Positions 27,745 through 39,500 of a stretch of 64,000 nt of DNA are shown here, piece after piece; the stretch's first letter is position 1; the number at the start of each line of letters is the position of its first letter. Made by a program: the position numbers and the translations under genes. This stretch comes from Plasmodium coatneyi. Its lineage: Eukaryota > Apicomplexa > Aconoidasida > Haemosporida > Plasmodiidae. The stretch lies in assembly GCF_001680005.1 (NCBI RefSeq), contig NC_033558.1, forward strand, positions 216,501-280,500, written 5' to 3'. Below the pieces are notes generated by a model. That model saw only the letters and a list, made by a program, of their open reading frames with translations, was not told the DNA's origin and did not search any database.

Positions 27745-30294
27745 ATGATCTTCCCGCGCGATGCACTTTTTCTTCGCCGCGAACAACCCGCCCCCCCCAG
27801 CACCAGCCTCGAGCACGTGCAGGATGATCACGTGACATTGAGCGTGTGCCTGGACGATGCACAGACGCACAGTGGAGACGTCTTTAGAGCTTCCTTCGAG
27901 TTGGTGGGTCCTAAGAAGTATGCAGGGAATGTAAAGCTAGACTACGTCGTGGTGTACCTCTACGGAGTGTTCATGCTAAACCAGGAGGTCCTAACTGCCT
28001 GCACCAATGGCCCTCTCTCACAGAAGCAGGAAAATATTAACCTACCTTTCTATGGACCTAATGAAAAGGAGGAACAGAAATTCTTACTCTTCTACTCCAA
28101 CCCAATAGTCCTCTGCACCGACGTAAACTTTGCAACCCCAAGTGAAACGACGCACTACCACCTCAGTTGTATCCTTCCACCATTCCTCCCCCCGACCTAC
28201 AATGGGAAGCTTATCAAATTTAAGTATTGCATGTACGTGCAGGCAGTTAAAAGACTCTACAGAAATAGAACCCAATTTGTAACAAACCGATATGAGCAGC
28301 ATCTACCTTTGCGCATACTCTGTGGTAGATGTGTCCATTCTCCGGTGCTAGACTTGGTGCTGCTTCCCATTAAACCGAGCAGTTCTCAAGGGGGGGGCGT
28401 CACAAATGGGGACAATGGGGAAGACCCACCCGACTACCTCTACCATGACTTTCGAGTCGAAGTGAACGAGGGGGATACTTCCCCAGCGGGATCGAGTAAG
28501 AACCCCCGACCTGGGGGCATACTGGAAAGCAGCCCATTTAACTCACCCTCCATTCCGCTGCACCTATACAACCATGTTGAGAAGACACCCCTTGATAGAC
28601 TCCTCTGTATATACCTCCTCTCTTCACAAAGAAAAGAGGACTCGTCTCTCTTCCTCCTAAACCACGTCCTGCCCAACTATAACTACTTCCACTATATGCA
28701 CGTGTTTCTGTATGTGGCTCACCATTGGGATTACTACACGGGGGAGCTTTCCCTGAGTGGGGATGCTGACCGGATTGGTAGCCTCCGTGCCTTCTTCTCG
28801 TTCCTGCGCTGGCGTGGCGGGTATTCCATAGGTGGCACTTCAGGGGGGAACACGAACCCTGTGGAAGACCCTTCCTCCGATCATTACTCTCTACAGAACC
28901 ATGACAACCGTATGCACGACGCCTACCTCAGCAACTACCCCGACTTCGTCTTCAACGAGATAAAGTACGTCCCAATACGTTGGTACGATAACTTGGTTCT
29001 TCACCAACCGTCCAGTTTGCCTGGCGAAACAACCGATGAGGAAGACTTTGCCAATCTTTACTTGGGAGAGATCAGTTCCGAATCGAGTAGTGACTTAGAC
29101 GAAGCAGTCGACATGCGTGAGGGGGCAAGTCTACATAGATGCACTCCATCTGAGGTGGTGACAAACCAAACGGTAGAGGAAACCCCTCATCAGGGGGAGA
29201 AGCATAATGCAATTTTACCTGAACATGGAAAGGGGTTCCTCTTAGATAAAGCCTACACTACAGTGGACACCATCGTTCAGTGCATGCAGGAGGGAGACAT
29301 GTTCAGACGAATCAACACTCGGAAGATAAAGCCACAGAGGTTGTCCCCCCACGTGGGTAGTGAACCAACCGGTAGGGTAGTCGTCCCCCCGGTGGTGGAG
29401 AACCCAAACGGACAGACACCAAATAAAGACACGTCACAAAATATATATCGAATAAACGCGGGTGGAAAAAACATATGTCTGATCACCCTAATGGATGGAA
29501 TAGACAACCAAGTAACAGACACCTTCCCACACGGTGGGATCATTAACGTGAGACTCTATTTCGGTGGAGCAACGATCCCTACAGTGCATGTAGATATACG
29601 TCTGAAACGGGTCGAACGGGTAAAGGTAAACCCGAACCTCCTAACACTGCAGAGGAACAAGCTACATGATGAGAACGTAATTTCAGATGAGGGGAACACG
29701 TCCCTGGACTCGGAGGGGACCCCTCACCATTCCATCTGCAGCTGTAAATTAATTTGTGAGAGGAATGTCTCTACCCTTCACTGTTCTGTAAAGAATGTGA
29801 GCTTTGTTCTTGGGGAAGACGTCGTTCCTTCTTTTTCAAATGACACAGTCAGGGTTGACTACCTGCTGGACTTTGACTTCTTCTGCCGTCACAAGGGGGA
29901 CAGAACAAACAGTGACCAAACCAGCAAGGGTGGCAAGGTTAATGAAGTTAATGAAGTAAATGAATCCAATGAAGGGAAGGGATCGATCCAACCGGGAAAA
30001 ACCAACGAAGCAAACCCAACCAGTGCACTAGGCAGAACACACTCCGACTCTCTCTCCCTGAACGAATCCCTCGACGATAACATTTATAGCCTCACCTTTC
30101 GCATCCCCATCCACATTACTGAGAGAGCACACGACGTCTGCCCGCACGACGCCAGCAATAGTAATGGTATCCCCGCCTGGCACGCTAAAGTGAACAAAAA
30201 CGAGGAGGGAACCACCAGCCAGCTCCTCTTACAAAACAGTCACAAGTTTGTCTACGCTGATATGAGGCACTTCGTTCGCACCTTGAAGATGTGA
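27745..30294 (+). CDS. RGP1: RGP1 homolog (Rab6-GEF complex partner, arrestin-like)
   Basis: Single exon; the first ATG of the frame at 27745 gives 849 residues. The N-terminal ~200 residues form the arrestin-like RGP1 domain: a Cys/Leu-rich strand set, VVVYLYGVFMLN, a FYSNPIVLCTDVNF block, then HLSCILPPFLPPTYNGKLIKFKYCMYVQAVK, which is the family's LPPSFxG...Y-x-YxLxVQ signature. A second conserved stretch with the beta-sandwich part occurs at about 590-660 (ICLITLMDGIDNQVTDTFPHGGIINVRLYF). RGP1 with RIC1 is the exchange factor for Rab6 at the Golgi and acts in endosome-to-Golgi retrograde traffic. The protein is more than twice the length of the animal protein (about 390) through low-complexity inserts. 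Confidence 0.8.
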   Translation: MIFPRDALFLRREQPAPPSTSLEHVQDDHVTLSVCLDDAQTHSGDVFRASFELVGPKKYAGNVKLDYVVVYLYGVFMLNQEVLTACTNGPLSQKQENINLPFYGPNEKEEQKFLLFYSNPIVLCTDVNFATPSETTHYHLSCILPPFLPPTYNGKLIKFKYCMYVQAVKRLYRNRTQFVTNRYEQHLPLRILCGRCVHSPVLDLVLLPIKPSSSQGGGVTNGDNGEDPPDYLYHDFRVEVNEGDTSPAGSSKNPRPGGILESSPFNSPSIPLHLYNHVEKTPLDRLLCIYLLSSQRKEDSSLFLLNHVLPNYNYFHYMHVFLYVAHHWDYYTGELSLSGDADRIGSLRAFFSFLRWRGGYSIGGTSGGNTNPVEDPSSDHYSLQNHDNRMHDAYLSNYPDFVFNEIKYVPIRWYDNLVLHQPSSLPGETTDEEDFANLYLGEISSESSSDLDEAVDMREGASLHRCTPSEVVTNQTVEETPHQGEKHNAILPEHGKGFLLDKAYTTVDTIVQCMQEGDMFRRINTRKIKPQRLSPHVGSEPTGRVVVPPVVENPNGQTPNKDTSQNIYRINAGGKNICLITLMDGIDNQVTDTFPHGGIINVRLYFGGATIPTVHVDIRLKRVERVKVNPNLLTLQRNKLHDENVISDEGNTSLDSEGTPHHSICSCKLICERNVSTLHCSVKNVSFVLGEDVVPSFSNDTVRVDYLLDFDFFCRHKGDRTNSDQTSKGGKVNEVNEVNESNEGKGSIQPGKTNEANPTSALGRTHSDSLSLNESLDDNIYSLTFRIPIHITERAHDVCPHDASNSNGIPAWHAKVNKNEEGTTSQLLLQNSHKFVYADMRHFVRTLKM

Positions 30295-30659
30295 TGTGCC
30301 AAGCGTCTGTTCCCGTTTTGTCTGTTCTCATTAAACCTCCTGCGTGAAACAACACATCCCCGCATGGGGAAACGCTGCTCACTCGAGGGGAGAAAAAAAA
30401 AACTTTTCGTCAGTTGTGTATTAATATTAATAGGGGTCTTTTAAAAAAAAAAAAAATTACATGGTTTCTTTTTTTTCTTTTTTTTGGGGGGTGAGGAAAA
30501 AGTGACACATACGAACTGCACACATGCAGGCTCGAGTACACAGCGCATGCACTGCGCGTTCTCCAAGAGGGTGCCGCCCCCTAGTGTTCTGGTGAATACT
30601 AAGTTGTAAATGCATTGTGGCATATACGTAACGTGTATGTAATATTTGCAGTTCTGTGT

Positions 30660-30690
<31 letters not shown>

Positions 30691-31007
30691 CCAGTTGGCT
30701 TCACCAACTTGGTTAATAAAGGAACAACTACTTTACCCCGTTTGACATGGCGTGAATCTGCCGCGCGAAACACACATGCGTGGCTCGCAAGTGGTGTTCG
30801 TCTTGGGGGAGGCTGATTGGTGTGTCCACCCTGTTCGGTCGCTCGACATTTTTTTCGTTAGCAGTTATCCGCGATATTCGCCTGACCTGTTCATACATTT
30901 TTAACAGTTATCCACTACATCCGCCTGACTTGTTCATATTTTTTGCACAGTTATGAGTGCATTCACCTGACCCGTTCATACTTTTTTGCGCATTACCCCC
31001 TTGGGTG
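30295..31007. other. Convergent intergenic region with motif tandem array
   Basis: No gene is supported. It contains A/T tracts, including T28 at about 30663-30690, and a three-unit tandem of the dispersed motif at about 30861-30990. Confidence 0.6.
30861..30990 (+). repeat. Three tandem ~42-bp units carrying the dispersed motif
   Basis: Each unit reads roughly CAGTTAT, a spacer with ATTC or ATCC, then CCTGAC-x-x-GTTCATA and a T run. The motif cores are at 30881-30894 (CCTGACCTGTTCAT), 30924-30937 (CCTGACTTGTTCAT) and 30966-30979 (CCTGACCCGTTCAT). The array ends about 20 bases from the stop of the secreted six-cysteine protein gene. Confidence 0.85.
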
Positions 31008-31733
31008 CTACTCCGTGACGTAGCAAACGGGGTGATACTTACTCGCGGGCTGCTTGAAAAAATTGATTTGGCTGGTGTTCCCTTCAGCGACGTCCTTCGT
31101 AATGCTGAAGTAAATGTCGTCCAACTTTGCCTGTGAGTTGCGATCATCCTCTGGGAAGCCAGTAACCGCTTTACTGTTCTGCGCATATTTGTTAATATTA
31201 TCGTAGTAATAAAAACCATACATGCATTCATTCATAAAAATCTGAATAATCTGTCCCTGCCTTATATGTTTGTTATTTACAATTTCCGTGTACACACACA
31301 AATTGCATTTAACCTTTGACTCATAGTCTTCAATGTCTTCACATTTAAATTCCACATTTTTTAAAATGCTCCTGGCGTAATTTCTGTACTTTTCTATGTA
31401 CTTCAATTTTTCTTCAATTTCTTTATTTTTTTTTTTTTCTTCTTTTTTTTTTATTTCGTCAAAATTGGAGATGGTGCTGTTTCCTCGTTGGGCATTGCTA
31501 CTGCTTTGGTCGATGCTGCTGATAGACTCGTCCAGCAGATTTATTTCCCTCGTGAGCAACTTCTGAATGGTAGCCTTATACATGTCCACATCGCTTGTGG
31601 GCACATAAAACGTCTGCTTCAGTTCGGAATTCCTCTTGTCGTAAAAGAGGCACTTGGATATGTTGGACTTTCCCGTCACGCTGCTCACCAGCATGAGGAC
31701 GCCAACCAGGATGGAGCACTTCACCAGCATCAT
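31008..31733 (-). CDS. Secreted six-cysteine Plasmodium protein of unknown function
   Basis: Single exon, 241 residues. The N-terminus (MMLVKCSILVGVLMLVSSVTG) is a clear signal peptide. The mature part has six cysteines at about residues 28, 131, 143, 146, 170 and 237 and a charged KKKEEKKKNKEIEEKLKYIE helix at about 95-115. There is no second membrane span and no lipid-anchor tail. The even cysteine count suggests disulfides and a secretory-pathway, vacuolar or surface location. The spacing does not match the 6-Cys (s48/45) domain, EGF or TSR. No family is recognised, and the function is unknown. Confidence 0.8.
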   Translation of the reverse strand: MMLVKCSILVGVLMLVSSVTGKSNISKCLFYDKRNSELKQTFYVPTSDVDMYKATIQKLLTREINLLDESISSIDQSSSNAQRGNSTISNFDEIKKKEEKKKNKEIEEKLKYIEKYRNYARSILKNVEFKCEDIEDYESKVKCNLCVYTEIVNNKHIRQGQIIQIFMNECMYGFYYYDNINKYAQNSKAVTGFPEDDRNSQAKLDDIYFSITKDVAEGNTSQINFFKQPASKYHPVCYVTE

Positions 31734-33509
31734 CGTTCGGACAGCGGTTTATTACGTGAGGAAGGAGGGGTAGCACTTGCTTCAGGGGCGATGGCTTATG
31801 GGAAGAACGTGCCGGTAAAGCTGCTAATCCAATTCACGCTAATGGGTAGATGGCGGCACACCTCTCCGTGTATCAATCCGTGTATCAATCCGTGTGTCAA
31901 TCCGTGTGCAGAGTCGCTTCAGGGTGGGACAATGTATCTGCTGAGGTGAGAAAAAGGAGGAGAGTCAAGCCAATTTAGTCGCTACTATTCATCAGAAAAA
32001 TGACCAACTGGGGAATGCCTTTTTTAACACACAACACCGAAGCAGTGGAGTAGTTTAACTCAAGGATGGTTCCCCCGCAGGAAGGTGGGAAAACGCAGAC
32101 GAGTACGTATAGTTGTGATGCGGGGGGTACACAATCACAAGCGTGCACGGTTGGGATGGCCCAACAAGCAAACTTTTCTCATTCCCTCTTACACAAAACG
32201 TGCAGAACTACCTCCCGCGAATGTTATGAACATGGGCATGCCCTTCGTGGATGTATCGCTCTGCAGGGATTTACTCACCTGATTTTTTTTTCTGTTTCTT
32301 TTATTTATTCCAAGGGTTTTCTGTTTAAAGGAAGGGGCTTCTTAAAATAACTGCTTTTTTTTTTTTTTTTTTTGAAAGCTCTTCCGTTTTAAGCATTGGA
32401 TTTTTGTGTGGTTTAAAATGGTTGGAGAAAAATACGAAAATGGCGAAAAAAAAAAAATGCCACATGGGGGGGTGCACGTAACGAGCGAGGATACAATCAC
32501 CAAGCGTATGTGTTTTATTTTATTACATGGGGGGAAGGGAAATGCTTTGTGTCACCTGGGTATGTTTAGTTCGGCAGCCCTTGATCCACTCCTTGGGGCG
32601 AGAAAATTTCACGCCCATGTTTAAGCCCATCAAATATAACCCTTACACAGCTGCAAATGCACAGCGACAAGCGACGCACAAACAACCATCCATGTGGCGC
32701 AAACCGGGCAACCCAACCGAGAAGGGACTTTTCTCGAAGTGTAAAAATGTAAGCCCCCATGCAAGCCAAGTCGAGCAAGCCATTTTACTAACCCCACACG
32801 GATCGGTTGGCCGGCATACCACACGCAAACCGATACACCCCTCTTTCGGGCCCACGCGTTAAACTCCCCTCTTAAGGAAACGTCAAAAGGGTGTCGACGC
32901 GAACGACTAAGCTGGAATAATTAGAGGTGTAAAAAAAAAAAAAAAAAAAAAAAACTTAGCACTAACGCGGCGCACCTTTTGAGGGACACTTTTTTTTTTT
33001 AAGTGATCCACTCTCCACATTGCGCCATTACAATGGAAGCATGACTGTCATTGCGATTGGTATGATTTTTTTTTTTTTCTAGCAAGAGCATATGTCACGT
33101 GCCAATAGGCAATGCACAATCGGTTCGGAGGGGACACGGGAGAGGATCTCCCCACCCCTTACTTGAACACACCATTGGTACAACCAACCTGTTGGAAAAT
33201 CTGACAGAGGGTCCCATTTTAGCTGAAGAACTTGCCCTTCACAGGAAGGTGGTCAAAAAAAGGGGAGACGACAAGGGATGCATTTTCATCCATTGCGGCA
33301 ACGGGTGAGGGGCGTCCACACGTAAGTGCGTCTTGAGGGGGGACGTGTTGCCACGCACGACAGCGTAAGTTACGCGGTTCACAAAAAAAAAGAATTAAAT
33401 GAAAAAGGAAAAAAAAAAAAAAAATGAAACGGGAAGCATAGTTAACCGTGTGTGTGTGTGTGTGGCTATTGCGTATTGTCCTACCGTCACGCAGACATAC
33501 GTGACCGGT
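31734..33509. other. Gene-free 1.8 kb upstream of the six-cysteine gene
   Basis: The region lies between the start of the six-cysteine gene and the 3' end of the VPS8-like gene. It holds a 12-bp tandem repeat (31865-31908), T and A tracts (32356-32373, 32931-32954), and a (GT)n run at about 33448-33464. Short open frames here are not convincing. Confidence 0.55.
31865..31908 (+). repeat. 12-bp tandem repeat
   Basis: Three copies and a partial fourth of TCCGTGTATCAA (with one A-to-G change) lie about 130 bases upstream of the six-cysteine gene start, probably in its promoter or 5' leader. Confidence 0.9.
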
Positions 33510-36500
33510 CTAGGGAACTGACTTCCTCGACTGCTCCGCACTCGCGCCGCACAGGTGGCACCTCTGCGAGCAGGAAAAGTGATGACTGTGTTCGCATTTG
33601 CTCAGCCAAAGGGCGTCACCAAGGGGGGTGCAATCTTTGCAGTTCTCGGGAAGCAGTTCCTCCTGTTCCTGCTGAATCAGCTGATTGGGTTGAATGGGCT
33701 GACTGGACTGATTGATTTGGTCGTTCCGATACTGGCGTGCGGGTTCGCCCCCCCGCTTGTTGCGGGCACACAACTTTATGTTGAAGGGGTGCGTGTGGTC
33801 CACGTGGAAGTCCACCACGAGCCCCTTCTTCCGCTCAAACGTGTATGTCTCTATTTGCCTCTTTATCCGTCTCTCCAACACGTGACAACTGTTACTAAGG
33901 AGTGAGTAGGTCTCCGTCATGCTTTTTAGAAGACCAATAAGAGGAGGTCTCACCAGCTTTACCTGAAACATTCGGTACTTCACCAGTAGCTGCTTGCAGA
34001 TCCTCTGAACATGTCGGTGCGAACTTATGTTTATAACGAAGAAGACTACTTGGTCAAACAGGTAGCTAAAAAATGCAACCCCATCTGGGTGTATGTGTAC
34101 CTCCTTGTCTTTCTTCTCTGACGGTTGGCACTGTGGCGAAGTTGTGCTATGCCCCTTTTCTCTAAGGAGGTCTCGTTCATCGTGCTGCCCCTGTGCACCA
34201 CCCACCAGGTGCTCACACACGCTGATGAAGCCCCTCACGCACTCATTTACGATGAAAAAAAAAACATACTCATTAATCCGATCGTTCTGTAGTTTGTTCC
34301 TTCGCAGGATAGAGGTCAGCATGTAGATGTAGAGGAAGACTACATTGTATTCTCGCGTGAGAAATATGCGGCACGCTTTCAACAGGTGCGCCTTCTTTGC
34401 ATCTCCAATGGTGGTCATCCCGTTTGTATCTCCCTTGGGGCGATTTCGTTTCGGCTTGCCCCCCCAGAGAGGCGTCTTCACGAAGTAGCTCTCCCAGGCG
34501 ATCCTCTCCTCGGCGCTGTTCACTTGGCTGAGGAGCTTTCCCAAAAATGAGTCCCTCTGAGTGACACTTCCGACTAGCACATCCTGCTCCTCATCATCAT
34601 GACCTGCATGATGAGCACGATCACCTTTGCTGTCCCCCCGTGGGAGCAGTCGGCGGACGCTCCTCTTCAACGGCATGGCACTTAGATTGTATATATCGAT
34701 GCGGCTGCAAAAGCGAACCGAGTACATGTCCCCATACGTCACATCCTTCGGCACAAACCAATCTTCCTCTCGACAGAATGCATTTTTCAACTTTAGAATA
34801 TTCTCCCTGATCAGCTTAAGACACAGATCGACGATGTTTAGGAACTTCCCCTGCTTTTCATACAAATGGAGGAGGACATTCACGTTCCCGTGGAGCTCAA
34901 ACAGCTCCTTGTATTTTTCTACATTAACATACCTGACGCATCGGTACACGTGGCCCTTTTTATACTTGCAGAGGAGAGTTAGGTAGGCATAAAAGATCTT
35001 CCTGTGGAGGTACCTTTGTATCCTGCTGGGCATACGAGCTTCATGTAGGAGGAGGTAATAAACTCGTTGCTTCATCAGGTCAGAGAAGTTTTGACACCGA
35101 ATCAGCGTTCTGGTGAACAGCTTGCACAGACTCATTAGGTGTTCCTTCCCCCATGGGGATTGGTTCGTCTCGTCTCCCTTCCTGACGTTGGTGTGCATGA
35201 CCGTTTTGTCTGACCCCTTCGGGGTTGCTCCCCCCCGGAGAAGCCTCACCGTGCGGTTGTGAAAAAGGACGTAGTTCCCCAAAAGGTAATTCACGAAAAT
35301 ATCGCTCATCACATCGACGTGCTGAAGGACATCCCCATAGAATAGGTACCCACGGAGCCTTCTCTTCACTTTCCTCTCTTTAGAGAAAAAAAAAATGTTC
35401 CCAAAAATGTAGGCATACATGCTCTTCCATTGCTGCCTGGCTCGGTAATGGTCCAACAGAACGTCGTACCGACCGAAGTGGTTCAGTATGACCAGATAGA
35501 CCGGTTCGCATTTTCGCACGTGGCTGAAGAAGAGGATGTACTTCAGCAACTTCTCTACCTTCCTCCTGCGGCGTCGCTGCTGCGTTGTGTCTTTACTGGA
35601 CTGTTCTGGATTTACCTTCTCACGATTCTTCCCCCGTGAGGATAACCCCCCCTCGTGCAAAACCAGCAACCTCTTCACGTATAGTAGCAGAATATACCCG
35701 TAGTGCCTCCTGCAAAACTGCACACAGAAAATGTCTTCCTGCTTCTGCTCTTTTTTTGTCTTCCCCGCCCGAGTGGGCACCCTCTTAAACGCGCATCCCC
35801 CAGGATCATCACCACCAGAACCACCTGCAACATCACCATGATGACGAAGCAGGTCAGTAACATCCACGTTGTAGACCGCCCCCAGGAGGTAATTCACCAA
35901 GTTACTCTCCGGAGAGGACGTCTCTTCCACGTTCTTCCTGACGTCCCTCCTATTTATACGTAAGTTGGTCTCCTTCAAGCGGAAGGTTCGAAGGAAGCTT
36001 CGTTCTTTCAGGTATGGCCTGACCTTGTGCAGGTAATTCTGCTTCGCAAAGTGAAAACACCTTTTCGTGAGTTTCCCAAAGCGGCGTCTTCCTCGTGTTT
36101 GGTTCATCCGATTCTTTTCACCCCCCCCACAGGATAATCGCAGGAGGAAGTTCACAAAGTAGACACCCAGGAGGTAATCAAAAAAGTAGCTGTCACCACT
36201 GTCACCCTGCAGGATGAAAAAGAGGATCAGAAAATACGTTACTGAGTTTGCCGTTTCCTTCCTATGTCTGTTCAGGTAAAAAAGTTGCAACGCGATCCAC
36301 CTAACTATGGTTGGGAGATTCTTCTGCAGGTGGGTGTGTCTCTCCGATTCAATCACATGGGTCAGCCTCACACACAGGTCACATACTTCGTCGTACTTTT
36401 TGCAACTATTAACGGTGAGAAGGATTTCCCTGTATATCTGGACGCACGTCTCCTCCGATAAGCTATGTCTGAGAATATTCCTTAAGTATGTCAGGTAGAC

Positions 36501-39500
36501 GATAAACGTTATGACCATGTGCAGGTAAAAAAGACACAAATTACGCACCAACAGGTTAACCACATCGTAGTGATCCGTAAAGTCATACTGGAAGAGGCTC
36601 CTATTCAATAAGTAGAAGGTATCCTTCAATGACAACTGCAGCAGGAGGAAGATGCCGTTTTTGTCCAGGTTAAAGTAGTCGTTCAGGTGTATCTTTTGTT
36701 TGTCGTTTCTTTCTGAACAGGTGGCGTCATCTGAACTTCTTCCCCAGTTGGGTGAGAGGAACGCCAGGAAGCCGCCCCCATCATCACCACGATCAACGTT
36801 GCGAATATTAGCAACACTGACAACACTGCAAACACCGCTGGAGAGACCCCTTCCCATCTGGCCGTCCGTTCCATCCAGCAGGTACCGCCAGAGAGACAGA
36901 ATGGTCCGGTTCAACGTGCAGTGGTTCTCTCTCTCCACGCGGAAAGGAGAAAATAGGAAAAACACATTTTTGTAATTCAAACAATCCTCGAATTGGAAAT
37001 TCGCGCCCACCTCTTCGTCCACCTTTCCCTGGCACCCCCTCAGAGAGATGCCCCCCTCCAACGGAACTGCGAACCGGTCCAAGCCGACGCTGAAGGGAAC
37101 CTTAAAAAAAACGGAGAAGACAAAATCGAAAAGAAAGTAGGAATGGAAAAAATTCCTATACAAATACATCGGCAGATAAATGGGAAGCTCGTCACTCCTC
37201 AGACTGTTGCATCTACAGAAGCTATAGAAGAGGTTGTTTTTTTTTCTGATCAGGTAGGAAATGAAAAATTCCGCTGTGGTGGTTCTGTCTTCAATGTGTT
37301 TGTTGTAAAGGAAGGCACTCAGATGAATTGGAAAGTGTGAGATGACCCCTTCTATGTCCCCTTCTAGGATTATTCCCTCAAAGAGACGGAAAAACAACTC
37401 CACTATGCAGATAAAGGAATAGACCCGTTTGATCTTCCTCCAGATGTTCTTCCCCCCCAGGTGGTGCAGGTACAGGTGTGCATCCAAGTCTGCACATCCG
37501 TCACCGCAGAGCATTCCACCTGGTTCATCGCTACAATCGTCGTCCTTTTGGAAAGGTGAGAATACAACCTCAATCAGACGTTGCTCAATCAGATGCTGCT
37601 CATTCAGATGCTTCTCATTCAGACGCTGCTCATTCAGATGGTCTCCCCCTAACGCCCCCCGGACGAAACTGCAAAAGAACAAAAACACGTCATAACACGA
37701 ATCGTCATACTCGGAAAACATCCTGTAGAGCCGCTTAAAATGTTCTGTCAGTGTATCCACCAGCGAAGGGTGAGTTATTCCAATCCTCTTCCTCAGGATG
37801 TATTCCTCTATGAGATGGAAGTAGACAGTCTCTGCACCGAACCCACGAAGTAACTGAAACATGCACTCGTACAGGTTCATATTGTATCGAATACTAATCT
37901 CTATCCCCAAAAGACACAACTTCTGCAGTTCTTCGATGCACTTATCTGAAATGGCTCTTCCACCGATGCGGATCCCTCCTCCTCCATGGGGGGTTACTGC
38001 TCCAGGGGAGGGAATTGACCCTTCCGTGGCTTTTTCTTCCTCATCGGTTGACACGTTATCGTTTAAAGAAACACTGATCGATTCGCAAATAGGTTGATCG
38101 ACCGATGGTGAGGCAGTAGATTCGGAAGATGATCCCATTGAATGAAAGTTTTGGGACACACTGTTAGATGTGTGGTCTGAAACATGGTAGATGCTGTTCC
38201 GTGGGTCGATCCCAAACCTGTTTCCATTTTTTACTATATCGTTCATTCTTGTCTCAAAGAGGAAGTGGAAGAGCGGCTTCAGCTTGTCCCTCCTGTCCTC
38301 CTCATCCACGGGGAAGTCCGTCAGCACGCAGCAGTTTCCCTGCGGGGGTACAAATGTGACGTAATGATAACGAGCAAATGCTAAGCAACAATGCTAAGAA
38401 ATAATGCACCACGATGGGGAGTGTCCTCCTCTAGTAGTTGCCCCCCTTGGGAAGTGACTTAACCTACCTTGTATAGGTGCAACAACAGCGCCAGGAGCAG
38501 GCCATACCTGTGGTGGCTGAAAAGCAGGTATATCAAATAGACCAGCGAATTCACCACCACGAGGTCAATTTTACCCCCGTCCAGAATGTAGATGTAGAGG
38601 AGGTTAACGTAGAAGTGGGCGACCTCCCCGACGGTCCCAATGGGAGAATCACCAGGAGGAATACCACCATGTGTAGTATCCCCCTTTGTTGGCCCCCCAT
38701 TGAGTGCGTAAAAAATTCGCCTGGCCACTTCATCGTCCCTGTTAATCTTAATCAGCTTGACCTTCACCTTTATGGCGTCTCCGTAAAATTCAAACGTCCT
38801 ACCTTCATCGTGTACCTTCCAACACTTGGCGTCCTTCACCGTTTTGTTAAAAAAAAAAACCAGAGAAAACTCCTTCTTCACGCATACCAGCTGGTATACG
38901 TATAACTCCTTCTCCCCATAAATCACCAAAACGTTGTTTCGGACGCTTCGCAAAAGCTTCACCGAATGCTTCATCGCAAATTGCTTCAGAACAACAATCT
39001 CCGTGGAATACTCCACTATGGTTATCTTCCTCCCGTAGGCTAGACAGAACAGGTTGTCCCCTTCGAGGGGGCACAAGAATGGGATGCAATGCGTCGGTTC
39101 GGAAATACCCACCGTGGTTGCGTCACCAACATGTGAGCTATCCACTTGGTCGCCTTTTTGGTCGCCTTTTTGGACGTCTTTTGGGACGCCGTTTTGCGTG
39201 GCTTCTTTGGTGACCTCCCCCCCGAGGACGTCCCCCTGTGAGTTAACCTGCACAACGAAGTGGACCTTCCCACTGGCCTTATGATGAACAGAAACTCTGT
39301 TACTAAACGAAAGGATGATCCAATCGCCAGAAAATGACACACTTAAAATTCGCTTCCTAAATTTGATCTCCTTCACGATGGTGAACAGGTCACCCTTAAA
39401 AAGCTTGCTATTCCGTTGGAGTAAAAAAAGGTTACAAGAACCCACATGGATCATCCTCTTCTCGCTATGCAAGTACGCCTCTAACACATCCACCTGATTC

